Source: Arcanobacterium buesumense
GTDB lineage: Bacteria > Actinomycetota > Actinomycetes > Actinomycetales > Actinomycetaceae
Direction of reading: 5' to 3'
Assembly (NCBI RefSeq): GCF_012563545.1
Contig: NZ_CP050804.1
Span: 806,001-870,000 of the forward strand
DNA length: 64,000 nucleotides
Every line of letters starts with the position of its first letter. The first letter of the stretch is position 1. Positions 36,790 to 45,317 of the stretch are shown in pieces. Under the pieces are notes generated by a model. The model did no database searches. It saw only the letters and a list, made by a program, of their open reading frames with translations, and had not been told where the DNA came from. Position numbers and translations under genes: made by a program.

Positions 36790-39296
36790 TAAGCCTTCTT
36801 CACTAGTACTGCGACTGGGAAGCGACCAGTAACGTCCACTAACGACTGGATACCCCCAGCAATTTCGTCACCGGTTAACACATTTTCCCACTGACCATCG
36901 GGGAGAACCACGGTGTGATCACTGTTGTGTAATAAACCCAAGGAACGAGTCGCTAAAGTGGTAACAAATGGTTTTTCGTCAATAGTGCGTGCAAAAGCTA
37001 TCGCATGTCCAGTCGATACTGGCAGTGCGCGATAGCCGGTATTTGCAGATGCGATAACCGGATAATCACGGCGCATGCGTGCCAACCGGGAGGTGACCCA
37101 GAGTTTTTCTTCATCAATATTGGGGTTGCTTGGCAGTCCGAGAGTATCAAGTTCACTGAGTTGGGTAAGTAAGCTCGTAAAATCGACAGGACGACGATTA
37201 TCTGGATCGACGAGAGAATTTTGGGTTACTTCTGCACCTTGGTAAATATCGGGAACGCCTACTATGGTCAAATGTAGGACACACATGCCTAAAATGTTGG
37301 CACGTACTGCTGGTTGAATCTTTTCCCAAAATTCAGCTAATGCTTCCAAGCTTTCCGGATTTTGAATAATGGCCATGGCATAGTCAATCATGGCCTGTTC
37401 GCCTGTTGAATCTTGCTCGGTCCATGTTGTCCAGAGCTTTTGCTCGCGAGCGGCTTTGAGGAGGTAGGCTTCGAGCCGTTCGGGAGAAATAGGCCCATCA
37501 GCAGTCCATGTTCCGATGATGGTTTGCCATATCAAGTTTTCAAACTGACCATGGAGTTCAGCTGGTCGCTGGTCTTTCAATAGTGTACGAAGTTGGTGGA
37601 CAAGCTCAGTCCATTCTGTTGGGAACTGAGTTAAAGCACTGATATGTGCGCGCACGTCTTCGCCACGTTTAGTGTCATGCGTAGAAGTGACTACGCCACT
37701 TACCGGCCAAGCATGATGCATATATGATTGCCAATTATGGAAATCATCGAGGCTGGTGACCATATGGTGTGGACTACCGCCGACCTCATTAGCAGAAAGA
37801 AGCGCTGTGTAACGGTAGAAGGTTGTATCTTCTACACCTTTTGCCATAACCGCACCGCAAACCTGCTGGAACCGAACGATGGCTTCTAGACGAGGCACTT
37901 CTAATGTACGTCCAGCTGAACCGATCTCATTACCTAAGAGTAAATCGACGACGATATCAAGAGTTTCCTGGGAATCTTCATCAAGATGCAAACGCGCATG
38001 TTGAGCTGCGCTACGAATAATGCTTTCGTCCTCACTTGAAGGGCGTTCACCTGGAATGACATACGCACGATAGCGAGGCATATGAACTACCAGTTCACTG
38101 ACAACTTCTAATATTCGGCGGAACGTATGATCTCGAAGACGCACATCAGAGTGGCATACATCAGCAATAATGGAACCTAGGCGATGAATTTCAGCATAAA
38201 GTGATGTGGACACAATTTGCCGTTTTGCGGCCAGTTCTGTTGTGGCAACACTGTCAGTAGAACCGGAAATTTCGCCGTAGAGCTGGGTGAGCGGTCCGAT
38301 ACCAGCTGGCTCGGTAAAAAGCCCTTGAATTCGGGACAAAGCATCATAACCGGTTGTTCCTGAGCATGGCCAATCGTCGGGAAGCTGTTCGTCGCCTTCA
38401 AGGATTTTCTCGGCAACTATCCAAGCCCCTCCAGTAGCGTGGTGGAGATGACGGAAATATTCGCGCGGGTCAGCTAATCCATCAGGATGATCGATACGCA
38501 ATGAATCGATTAACCCCCGATCCATTAATTCGAGAATCAAAGCATGCGAGGCACGGAAGACGTCTTCGCGTTCTACCCGAATAGCGGCTAAGGTATCGAT
38601 GTCGAAAAAACGTCGATAGTTGAGTTCTTCATTGGCAACACGCCAATAGGCTAACCGATAAAACTGTCGTTTCAAAAGATCGACAAGCGGGAGAGATTCA
38701 GTACCAGATCGCACTGGGAAAACATGGTCAAAATACCGTAAGATAGGCATCGGGCCTTCACCTTCAAACCCGGGAACGACCATCGTGTCTAAGGTAAGTT
38801 CCCCTGCTGCTAGCACGCGCCCGATGCGCTGACCAAGGACCGGGAGTAAAAGTCCATCGCCATCTTCTGCAAGATCAATATCGAACCAATGGGCGTAAGG
38901 CGATTGGTCACCGTCACGTAATACCGACCACATCGCACGATTGTGATACAACGGGGTAGGAACCGCCATATGGTTAGGAACAACATCAACCACTAGGTGC
39001 ATACCGGCGTCATGGATTGCTGCCGAGGCCCGTTCAAAGCCAGATAATCCACCTAAATCAACTGAAATTTTGTCATGGTCAACCACATCGTAGCCATGTA
39101 GCGATCCGGGTGCAGCTTGTAAAATAGGGGAAAAGAAAACATCGGTTACCCCCAGTTTCTTCAAATACGGCACCACGGTGCACACGTCGTCGAAATTAAA
39201 ATCTGGTGTGAGCTGAAGCCGATATGTTGTTACCGGCTGGTGTTTACCTGATGCGGGAGTGTGAGAATGAGAGCGCGGTAATGGGGTAGTAGACAT
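36789..39296 (-). CDS. treY: Malto-oligosyltrehalose synthase
   Basis: 835 residues, GH13. Isomerises the reducing-end glucose of maltooligosaccharides into a trehalose unit. Visible marks are TYRLQLTPDFNFDDV at the start, DVVPNHMAVP, SLRIDHPDGLADP, IVAEKILEGDEQLPDDW and GTTGYDALSRI, plus MAKGVEDTTFYRYTALLSANEVGG, which is characteristic of TreY. AAGGAGG precedes the start. Together with TreZ it makes trehalose from glycogen or maltodextrins, and GlgX upstream would supply debranched chains. Confidence 0.95.
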   Translation of the reverse strand: MSTTPLPRSHSHTPASGKHQPVTTYRLQLTPDFNFDDVCTVVPYLKKLGVTDVFFSPILQAAPGSLHGYDVVDHDKISVDLGGLSGFERASAAIHDAGMHLVVDVVPNHMAVPTPLYHNRAMWSVLRDGDQSPYAHWFDIDLAEDGDGLLLPVLGQRIGRVLAAGELTLDTMVVPGFEGEGPMPILRYFDHVFPVRSGTESLPLVDLLKRQFYRLAYWRVANEELNYRRFFDIDTLAAIRVEREDVFRASHALILELMDRGLIDSLRIDHPDGLADPREYFRHLHHATGGAWIVAEKILEGDEQLPDDWPCSGTTGYDALSRIQGLFTEPAGIGPLTQLYGEISGSTDSVATTELAAKRQIVSTSLYAEIHRLGSIIADVCHSDVRLRDHTFRRILEVVSELVVHMPRYRAYVIPGERPSSEDESIIRSAAQHARLHLDEDSQETLDIVVDLLLGNEIGSAGRTLEVPRLEAIVRFQQVCGAVMAKGVEDTTFYRYTALLSANEVGGSPHHMVTSLDDFHNWQSYMHHAWPVSGVVTSTHDTKRGEDVRAHISALTQFPTEWTELVHQLRTLLKDQRPAELHGQFENLIWQTIIGTWTADGPISPERLEAYLLKAAREQKLWTTWTEQDSTGEQAMIDYAMAIIQNPESLEALAEFWEKIQPAVRANILGMCVLHLTIVGVPDIYQGAEVTQNSLVDPDNRRPVDFTSLLTQLSELDTLGLPSNPNIDEEKLWVTSRLARMRRDYPVIASANTGYRALPVSTGHAIAFARTIDEKPFVTTLATRSLGLLHNSDHTVVLPDGQWENVLTGDEIAGGIQSLVDVTGRFPVAVLVKKA

Positions 39297-39323
39297 GATC
39301 CTCCTTGTCTTACTCTGACCATT

Positions 39324-41576
39324 CTAGTCCGTTACCTCTGAATCTGTGGTGGGATCGGCTGCTTGACTAACATCATCGCCACTAACAGGTTCTTGCTCTT
39401 CGTTATTCTCAGTAAGTGAAGCAGAAATCTTCGTCGCAATCGAAGCGATTTCGTGGGTGGATTGCGAGGTTACTGACCGGACAAAAATCTGGACGCTTCG
39501 GCTTGGTAAGACGAAAGCGTCGCCCGGCATGAGGGATTTTTCAATAATATCTGTTGCTGTTGTAGAAAAAGCGTTACGCCAAGGTTCAGTAAACGGGGCT
39601 TGGGGGACAGTGAACGTAAGATCTTCTTCTGAAGCATTGAACGCGATTAAAATATCGTCATCAATGATTTTCTCGCCGCGTTTTCCGGGTTCGGCGATAC
39701 CTTGTCCATTGAGCCACAACATTACTGAGCGTGCGAACCACGTTCCCCAATCATCGTCTTGCATTTGTTGGCCATCGTTGCGTAACCAGAGGATATCTCC
39801 GCGTTCAGAAGTTCCGCCGTGATAGGCTGAGCCTTGGAAAAAACGACGACGGCGCAAGGCTGGATGAGCTCGGCGGAAGTGGATGATAGCCCGGGCAAAA
39901 TCCAGAATTTCGAGGGCTTCATCGTCAAGGTCCCAATTAATCCAGGAAAGTTCATTATCTTGGGCATAAGTGTTGTTATTTCCGGCCTGGGTGCGTCCAA
40001 TTTCATCCCCATGGCTGATCATTGGGACACCTTGGGAGACTAGAAGAGTTGTTAAAAAGTTTTTTATTTGGCGCACGCGTAGAGCACGGATATTTTTGTC
40101 TTCAGTAGGACCTTCAAATCCACTATTCCAGGATCGATTATGCGATTCGCCGTCCATCGAGTTTTCCCCATTGGCTTCATTGTGCTTTTCGTTGTAGGAC
40201 ACCAAATCGCGCATTGTGAAACCATCATGTGCAGTTACAAAATTAATTGAGGCAAATGGACGACGTCCAGAATGTTCGTAAAGATCTGACGAACCAGAAA
40301 TGCGTGAGGCGAATTCAGAGAGTGTAGAAGGTTCGCCCCGCCAAAAATCTCGGATTGTGTCGCGATATTTTCCGTTCCATTCAGTCCACAGTGGCGGAAA
40401 TTCACCAACGTTATATCCATTTTCGCCAATATCCCACGGCTCAGCAATAAGTTTGACTTGAGAAATGACAGGATCTTGCTGAATGATATCGAAAAAGGAC
40501 GAGAGTTTATCAACTTCGTGTAGTTCCCGGGCAAGGGTTGAAGCTAAATCAAACCGGAATCCGTCTACATGCATATCGACAATCCAATAACGCAAGGAAT
40601 CCATAATCATCTGGAGCGAATGTGGAGAGCGCATGTTTAATGAGTTGCCGGTTCCGGTGGTGTCGAAATAGGATGCCTTGTCATCAGGTACTAAACGGTA
40701 GTAGGAGACGTTATCGATGCCGCGGAAAGATAGGGTAGGGCCCATGTGGTTGCCTTCTGCAGTATGGTTGTAAACCACATCGAGAATGACTTCAATATTG
40801 GCCTCGTGGTACGCCTTTACAAGAGATTTGAACTCATCTACTTGTTCACCACGAGTGCCGGCAGCAGCATAAGTATTTTGGGGCGCAAAGAATCCGATAG
40901 TGTTGTATCCCCAATAATTAGAAAGTCCTTTATCGATGAGTGAAGTATCGTTAACGAATTGATGAATAGGCATCAGTTCGACGGCGGTGATACCAAGATC
41001 TTGAAGATACGAGACCATTGCAGGGTGAGCCATTCCCATGTATGTGCCACGAAACTCCTCGGGAATATCCGGGTGAGTCATCGTCATTCCCTTGAGATGC
41101 GCTTCGTAAATAATTGATTCATGATACTCATGATTCGGAGGCCGGTCATGCCCCCAATCAAAATAAGGGTTGATAACAACGGACAACATCGTGTGTCCTA
41201 ATGAATCTTCTTCGTTACGCTGAGTCGGATCATTGAAATCATAAGAAAAATTTGCTGGATGATTTTCTACTTGACCGTCAATTGCTTTGGCGTAAGGATC
41301 TAAAAGAATTTTTGATGGATCGCAACGGTGGCCGTTTTCTGGGTCATAGGGGCCGTGCACCCGATATCCGTAGCGTTGCCCTGGACGAATACTTGGAATA
41401 TATGCGTGCCAAACAAAACCATCAACTTCTTCGAGAGGAATACGTTGTTCGTTGAGGTTATCGTCAATTAAGCACAGTTCAACGGATTGAGCTACCGAGG
41501 AAAATAGCGCAAAATTTGTCCCGCTACCATCATAGGTGGCTCCTAATGGATAAGGTTTTCCCGGCCATATTTCCAT
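39324..41576 (-). CDS. glgX: Glycogen debranching protein GlgX
   Basis: 750 residues, GH13. Hydrolyses alpha-1,6 branches. An N-terminal CBM48 domain (YPLGATYDGSGTNFALFSS) precedes the barrel, with nucleophile in DGFRFDLASTL, acid/base in LIAEPWDIGENGY, and NFVTAHDGFTMRDLV. The C-terminus has an acidic, probably disordered tail of about 35 residues. The start at 41576 is chosen because AAGGAG precedes that ATG by five bases; the GTG six bases upstream overlaps the Shine-Dalgarno. It is first of the glgX-treY-treZ operon; a TreX-like role in trehalose synthesis is likely. Confidence 0.94.
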   Translation of the reverse strand: MEIWPGKPYPLGATYDGSGTNFALFSSVAQSVELCLIDDNLNEQRIPLEEVDGFVWHAYIPSIRPGQRYGYRVHGPYDPENGHRCDPSKILLDPYAKAIDGQVENHPANFSYDFNDPTQRNEEDSLGHTMLSVVINPYFDWGHDRPPNHEYHESIIYEAHLKGMTMTHPDIPEEFRGTYMGMAHPAMVSYLQDLGITAVELMPIHQFVNDTSLIDKGLSNYWGYNTIGFFAPQNTYAAAGTRGEQVDEFKSLVKAYHEANIEVILDVVYNHTAEGNHMGPTLSFRGIDNVSYYRLVPDDKASYFDTTGTGNSLNMRSPHSLQMIMDSLRYWIVDMHVDGFRFDLASTLARELHEVDKLSSFFDIIQQDPVISQVKLIAEPWDIGENGYNVGEFPPLWTEWNGKYRDTIRDFWRGEPSTLSEFASRISGSSDLYEHSGRRPFASINFVTAHDGFTMRDLVSYNEKHNEANGENSMDGESHNRSWNSGFEGPTEDKNIRALRVRQIKNFLTTLLVSQGVPMISHGDEIGRTQAGNNNTYAQDNELSWINWDLDDEALEILDFARAIIHFRRAHPALRRRRFFQGSAYHGGTSERGDILWLRNDGQQMQDDDWGTWFARSVMLWLNGQGIAEPGKRGEKIIDDDILIAFNASEEDLTFTVPQAPFTEPWRNAFSTTATDIIEKSLMPGDAFVLPSRSVQIFVRSVTSQSTHEIASIATKISASLTENNEEQEPVSGDDVSQAADPTTDSEVTD

Positions 41577-41609
41577 TTTCACTCCTTAGCGCTAAAGATA
41601 TGAAATAGA

Positions 41610-42062
41610 TTATCGCAGGAAAGAACCTTCCGGTGAGGTAGCCACACTAATGGCATGGCGTTGGGTGGAAATATTTCGCGTAAAGCTGGCAACTAGTAGT
41701 AGGAAAAGTAGGCCAAAAGCACTTGCTATCAGGAGGGAAGCTGGTGGTGTCGATGTTGAATGATGGGATTGTTCAGATTGTTTAATCGGTGTTGTTGCCG
41801 GTGTTAAAATGGTGGCGACATCGCCAGAGTTGTTAAAAATTTCGTTTGCTCGCTCGAGCGCGTCCGGCATCTGTGGCACAAAAGCCGGAGGTAGATCCTG
41901 GTAACCCACTGTTGGTAGTTGTTTATCGCTGAGAGAAATACTGGTTATAGTGGGCTTTTGGGGAGCTGGGCTCTCGGCGAATATTGGGAAAATAGCAAAA
42001 AGTAAAAAACCAGTGAGGGTTAATAAAGCCAACCAAAACGAGTGTTTTCTATGTTTGCGCAT
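41610..42062 (-). CDS. Hypothetical secreted, membrane-anchored small protein
   Basis: 150 residues, not recognised. The N-terminus has basic residues (MRKHRKHS), then a hydrophobic stretch (about 8-26, LALLTLTGFLLFAIFPIF) and a signal-peptidase-like site after AES. A proline/threonine-rich extracellular region follows, then a C-terminal transmembrane helix (LLIASAFGLLFLLLVAS) and a short basic tail. This topology is a type I membrane protein with about 90 residues outside. The start at 42062 has GGAGG eight bases upstream. It ends 33 bases before glgX and may be co-transcribed. No LPxTG sorting motif is present. Confidence 0.6.
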   Translation of the reverse strand: MRKHRKHSFWLALLTLTGFLLFAIFPIFAESPAPQKPTITSISLSDKQLPTVGYQDLPPAFVPQMPDALERANEIFNNSGDVATILTPATTPIKQSEQSHHSTSTPPASLLIASAFGLLFLLLVASFTRNISTQRHAISVATSPEGSFLR

Positions 42063-42110
42063 TGTAAGCGCCTCCACCGTGAACTTGATTGACTGGTTCT
42101 TGCTTGAAGA

Positions 42111-42185
42111 TGGTGGGCGGTACTGGGTTCGAACCAGCGACCTCTTCGGTGTGAACGAAGCGCTCTACCACTGAGCTAACCGCCC
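42111..42185 (-). tRNA. tRNA-Val (anticodon CAC), CCA encoded
   Basis: Reading the minus strand, GGGCGGT opens the acceptor stem, the anticodon arm is CTTCG-TTCACAC-CGAAG (anticodon CAC), the T arm is CTGG-TTCGAAC-CCAG, and the acceptor closes at CCGCCC with discriminator A. Unlike the other five tRNAs here, CCA follows directly in the genome (42113-42111). Confidence 0.93.
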
Positions 42186-42270
42186 GCGAGTAATACTCAC
42201 CTATTGAGGATACGACGAGTGGTAAATAAATGCCACTGAGAAAGGCGTGGCGCAGGTCATGTTCTGATGA

Positions 42271-42301
42271 TTGGACAAGGAGGGTTCGGAGTAGCTATAT
42301 T
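42271..42301 (+). promoter_or_regulatory. Candidate promoter of the plus-strand tRNA array
   Basis: TTGGAC (42271-42276) and TATATT (42296-42301) with a 19-base spacer (18 if CTATAT is used). It is 36 bases upstream of the first tRNA-Gly. The spacer is longer than ideal. Confidence 0.4.
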
Positions 42302-42336
42302 TATTGAGCGTCGCAAACATGGTTTGTGATCACCAA

Positions 42337-42409
42337 GCGGATGTAGCTCAGTTGGTAGAGCATCACCTTGCCAAGGTGAGGGTCGCGAGTTCGAGTCTCG
42401 TCATCCGCT
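42337..42409 (+). tRNA. tRNA-Gly (anticodon GCC), copy 1
   Basis: 73 bases. Acceptor GCGGATG pairs with the 3' CATCCGC; the anticodon loop TTGCCAA (anticodon GCC) is closed by TCACC/GGTGA; T loop TTCGAGT. Discriminator T. No encoded CCA. Identical in sequence to the copy at 42622. Confidence 0.95.
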
Positions 42410-42442
42410 CGATGGCCGAGTAGGTAAAACTGCTTACCACGT

Positions 42443-42513
42443 GGTGGGTTGGCCGAGAGGCGAGGCAGCGGCCTGCAAAGCCGTATACACGGGTTCGAAT
42501 CCCGTACCCACCT
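42443..42513 (+). tRNA. tRNA-Cys (anticodon GCA)
   Basis: 71 bases. Acceptor GGTGGGT/ACCCACC with discriminator T, anticodon loop CTGCAAA (anticodon GCA) on stem GCGGC/GCCGT, T arm ACGGG-TTCGAAT-CCCGT. No encoded CCA. It separates the first Gly and Val copies. Confidence 0.94.
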
Positions 42514-42523
42514 CGAATAACTA

Positions 42524-42595
42524 GGGCGATTGGCGCAGTGGTAGCGCGCTTCCTTGACACGGAAGAGGTCACTGGTTCGAACCCAGTATCGCCCA
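42524..42595 (+). tRNA. tRNA-Val (anticodon GAC), copy 1
   Basis: 72 bases. Acceptor GGGCGAT/ATCGCCC, anticodon loop TTGACAC (anticodon GAC) on stem CTTCC/GGAAG, T arm CTGG-TTCGAAC-CCAG, discriminator A. No encoded CCA. It is followed by CGAAAAA...TTTTTCG (42596-42618), a seven-bp hairpin that may aid 3' processing or termination. Confidence 0.95.
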
Positions 42596-42621
42596 CGAAA
42601 AAGCCAGTTGGTTTTTCGTCT

Positions 42622-42694
42622 GCGGATGTAGCTCAGTTGGTAGAGCATCACCTTGCCAAGGTGAGGGTCGCGAGTTCGAGTCTCGTCATCCGCT
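42622..42694 (+). tRNA. tRNA-Gly (anticodon GCC), copy 2
   Basis: Identical over all 73 bases to the copy at 42337. It is followed by the hairpin GTAACGCA...TGCGTTAC (42700-42718) and then a terminator-like hairpin. Confidence 0.95.
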
Positions 42695-42722
42695 CGAAAG
42701 TAACGCAGTATGCGTTACGTTT

Positions 42723-42749
42723 ACGGGCTCAGGTAATGAGTCCGTTTTT
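42723..42749 (+). terminator. Terminator-like hairpin between tRNA-Gly copy 2 and tRNA-Val copy 2
   Basis: ACGGGCTC (42723-42730) pairs with GAGTCCGT (42738-42745), eight base pairs with one G-T, loop of seven, followed by TTTTT (42745-42749). It would separate the last tRNA-Val from the rest of the array. Confidence 0.5.
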
Positions 42750-42758
42750 AATTGCTTA

Positions 42759-42830
42759 GGGCGATTGGCGCAGTGGTAGCGCGCTTCCTTGACACGGAAG
42801 AGGTCACTGGTTCGAACCCAGTATCGCCCA
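42759..42830 (+). tRNA. tRNA-Val (anticodon GAC), copy 2
   Basis: Identical over all 72 bases to the copy at 42524. It lies just after a terminator-like hairpin and directly before a strong terminator. Confidence 0.95.
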
Positions 42831-42831
42831 C

Positions 42832-42871
42832 AAAAACCAGGAGGTAGTCAGTTGACTACCTCCTGGTTTTT
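42832..42871. terminator. Strong bidirectional terminator after the tRNA array
   Basis: A perfect 18-bp inverted repeat, 42832-42849 with 42854-42871, around the loop AGTT. The outer bases are AAAAA/TTTTT and the inner ones GC-rich (ACCAGGAGGTAGTC), so it can end the tRNA transcript on the plus strand and the TSUP exporter transcript on the minus strand. Confidence 0.9.
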
Positions 42872-42888
42872 AATGTTGGCCCTTATAT

Positions 42889-43713
42889 TTATTTTCCAGA
42901 GTCGAGGCCGTTTTTCTCTTCCTTGCGTTGTCTAGCACGAGCTTTGAAAACAGTACTGATGCACACAACAATAAGGAATAGGTTAAATAGATAGTTGCCG
43001 GTTTGTGGTGAAATAGATGCGGCAGCCCACACCCCCAAAGGGGTGGAAGAAACTGCGGCACAACCAATAATTAATCCTACCGGCAAGTCTACTAAGTTGT
43101 GACGGAAACTCGTGATAGTTCCAGATAAAGCTGTTGGGATCATTGCAAGAAGTGATGTTCCGCGAGCTATTAAATCTCCTGCTCCAATAAGTTCTAAGCC
43201 TGGGACGATAATTCCGCCACCACCGACGCCTACCAGACCAGCAAAAGTTCCAGATACTACGCCTACTGCAAGCATTGCTATTCCAGATGTCAAGGTAATA
43301 ACGATTTCTGTATCACGGGACGGTAGTTGAAATTGCTGGATAGTAATAATTCCAGTTACGAAAACCACAAAGATCCAAGGGAGTACTCGTTCTGGCAGTA
43401 TTCGTAACAACCATGTTCCAAGTTGGGCTCCGCCTAACGCTCCTATTGAAACGCATACCATCGCAGGAACAGACAACTGTCCTTGAGTAGCGTAGGACAC
43501 TGACCCAGCGGCTGCAGTGATAATGATAGCGGACAGTGACGTGGCTGCGGCTCGCCGTTGAGGCATATCAAGAATTATCATCAGAGCTGGGACGATGATC
43601 AGGCCGCCACCCACGCCAAAGAGTCCTGCTAAAAACCCCGCAATAGCACCAATAATGATGACTGCCAGAATACGCTGAGGAGTTAAATTCCGACGTGAAT
43701 TTTTACTAGTCAT
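42889..43713 (-). CDS. TauE/SafE (TSUP) family sulfite/anion exporter-like membrane protein
   Basis: 274 residues with about eight hydrophobic helices. The N-terminal half has GFLAGLFGVGGGLIIVPALM and the C-terminal half repeats it as GTFAGLVGVGGGGIIVPGLE, the duplicated glycine-rich motif that defines the TSUP family. Members move sulfite, sulfoacetate or other organic anions. The substrate here is unknown. No Shine-Dalgarno precedes the ATG; TAATCT lies six bases upstream, suggesting a leaderless mRNA. The strong terminator at 42832-42871 ends its transcript. Confidence 0.88.
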   Translation of the reverse strand: MTSKNSRRNLTPQRILAVIIIGAIAGFLAGLFGVGGGLIIVPALMIILDMPQRRAAATSLSAIIITAAAGSVSYATQGQLSVPAMVCVSIGALGGAQLGTWLLRILPERVLPWIFVVFVTGIITIQQFQLPSRDTEIVITLTSGIAMLAVGVVSGTFAGLVGVGGGGIIVPGLELIGAGDLIARGTSLLAMIPTALSGTITSFRHNLVDLPVGLIIGCAAVSSTPLGVWAAASISPQTGNYLFNLFLIVVCISTVFKARARQRKEEKNGLDSGK

Positions 43714-43774
43714 ACATGCAGATTACTACACTGAAAGAATATGACTAATACGAGTTACCGCTGAACGAAAAGAC

Positions 43775-45157
43775 TTAGCACTCTACCACATTAACCGGGA
43801 CTCCAACGTGAACTGCGAGCCCGCCGAGTGCAGTTTCTTTATATTTTGCCTGCATATCTAATCCAGTTTCACGCATTGTAACGATCACATCGTCAAGAGA
43901 AACAACGTGTGAGCCATCTCCATTCATTGCAGTTCTAGCTGCCGTAATTGCTTTAACAGCGGCGATGGCATTTCGTTCAATACACGGAACTTGAACAAGG
44001 CCACCGATTGGATCACAGGTTAATCCGAGATTGTGCTCCATGGCTATCTCGGCAGCATTTTCTATTTGTTCTGGCGTACCGCCCATAATTGCGGCACACC
44101 CTGCGGCTGCCATAGAACATGCTGAACCAACTTCGCCTTGGCAACCCACTTCGGCACCAGAAATCGAGGCAGTATTTTTAAAGATCATGCCGATAGCAGC
44201 TGACGTGAGTAAGAAAGTTTTGATACCCTCCCAATCAGCGCCGTCAATGAAGTCACGGTAATAATGCAAAACTGCAGGAATAATACCAGCAGCACCATTG
44301 GTTGGTGCCGTAACAATTCTGCCGCCAGCGGCGTTTTCTTCATTAACTGCAAGAGCATAGAAAGCTACCCAGTCTAACGTGCGTAACGGATCGGTGGAGC
44401 TTTCGCTCGTCAATTTCCGATAAAGTGCTGGGGCGCGTCGTAACACTTGAAGTTTGCCCGGTAGCCTGCCCTCTGAGCTTGCCCCACGACGAACACATTC
44501 TTGCATAACATCCCATACAGCACGTAAGTCTCGATCAATTTCTTCGGCAGTGCGCATGGACAACTCATTGGCATAGGCAATATCCGCAATAGACTTTCCA
44601 GTTCTACGACAATGATTCATTAAATCAGCTGCTGTTAGATAAGGGTAAGGGACATTAGTTGTTTCGCAGACAACAGGGTCAGACGGAGAGACGTCACCAG
44701 AAACAATAAACCCACCTCCAACAGAATAGTAAGTTTTATCGGCGAGTTCGTAACCGTCGTCGTCCCACGCCTGTAACCGCATACCGTTTGGATGCCCAGG
44801 CAACTCATGTAAGCCATCAAGAATGATATCTACTCCAGGAGAAAAAGCGATCTCATGGATGCCACCGAGTTTCATCCGGCCAGTAACTTGAACGTCAGCG
44901 ACGGCAGGGGCAACTAAAAGTGGATCAACCGTTTCAGGATTTTCTCCCATTAACCCGATAATGACAGCTCTATCGGTTCCATGGCCAATACCGGTGGCAC
45001 CAAGCGAACCGTTGAGAGTACACGTTACCCGAGCAACCTTGCACAGGTCACTACCGAGATAATCTAAGAAATCCACAGCTGCGCGCATCGGTCCGACAGT
45101 ATGCGAAGACGAAGGACCAATACCAATCGAGAATAAGTCAAAAACACTTAAAGCCAT
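43775..45157 (-). CDS. sdaA: L-serine ammonia-lyase, single-chain iron-sulfur type
   Basis: 460 residues. Deaminates L-serine to pyruvate and ammonia using a [4Fe-4S] cluster. The N-terminal beta domain starts [24 protein letters not shown]; the alpha domain has [18 protein letters not shown], cysteines in [16 protein letters not shown] and in [16 protein letters not shown]. Length matches the fused SdaA form of Actinobacteria and Proteobacteria. There is no Shine-Dalgarno; TAATCT sits six bases before the ATG, the same layout as the neighbouring TSUP gene. It diverges from thrS across a 160-base gap. Confidence 0.95.
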   Translation of the reverse strand: MALSVFDLFSIGIGPSSSHTVGPMRAAVDFLDYLGSDLCKVARVTCTLNGSLGATGIGHGTDRAVIIGLMGENPETVDPLLVAPAVADVQVTGRMKLGGIHEIAFSPGVDIILDGLHELPGHPNGMRLQAWDDDGYELADKTYYSVGGGFIVSGDVSPSDPVVCETTNVPYPYLTAADLMNHCRRTGKSIADIAYANELSMRTAEEIDRDLRAVWDVMQECVRRGASSEGRLPGKLQVLRRAPALYRKLTSESSTDPLRTLDWVAFYALAVNEENAAGGRIVTAPTNGAAGIIPAVLHYYRDFIDGADWEGIKTFLLTSAAIGMIFKNTASISGAEVGCQGEVGSACSMAAAGCAAIMGGTPEQIENAAEIAMEHNLGLTCDPIGGLVQVPCIERNAIAAVKAITAARTAMNGDGSHVVSLDDVIVTMRETGLDMQAKYKETALGGLAVHVGVPVNVVEC

Positions 45158-45317
45158 GGCACTAGATTAATGGAGTTAGCTCCGTATTGCTTGGTGAGTG
45201 ATATCCCTCTTGTGTGGTTGTTCTTGGGTGAACCTTGCGCGAAGGTGGCGTAAACTAACAGTGTTTTAACAATGCCGCGCGCTCTCGTATGGCGAACGGA
45301 TGACTCAGGAGGCTTAA

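Noticed and set aside
41900-41940. LPTVG in the small membrane protein as a sortase signal.
   Set aside because: It is not LPxTG, is mid-protein, and is not directly followed by a hydrophobic and basic tail.
42301-42759. Several open frames through the tRNA cluster on both strands.
   Set aside because: They are translations of tRNA sequence (repeated GYGIRTR-like peptides) with no independent coding evidence.
45158-45317. T-box-type leader before thrS.
   Set aside because: No T-box core sequence or specifier loop could be found in the 160-base gap; GTG start and AGGAGG are ordinary.
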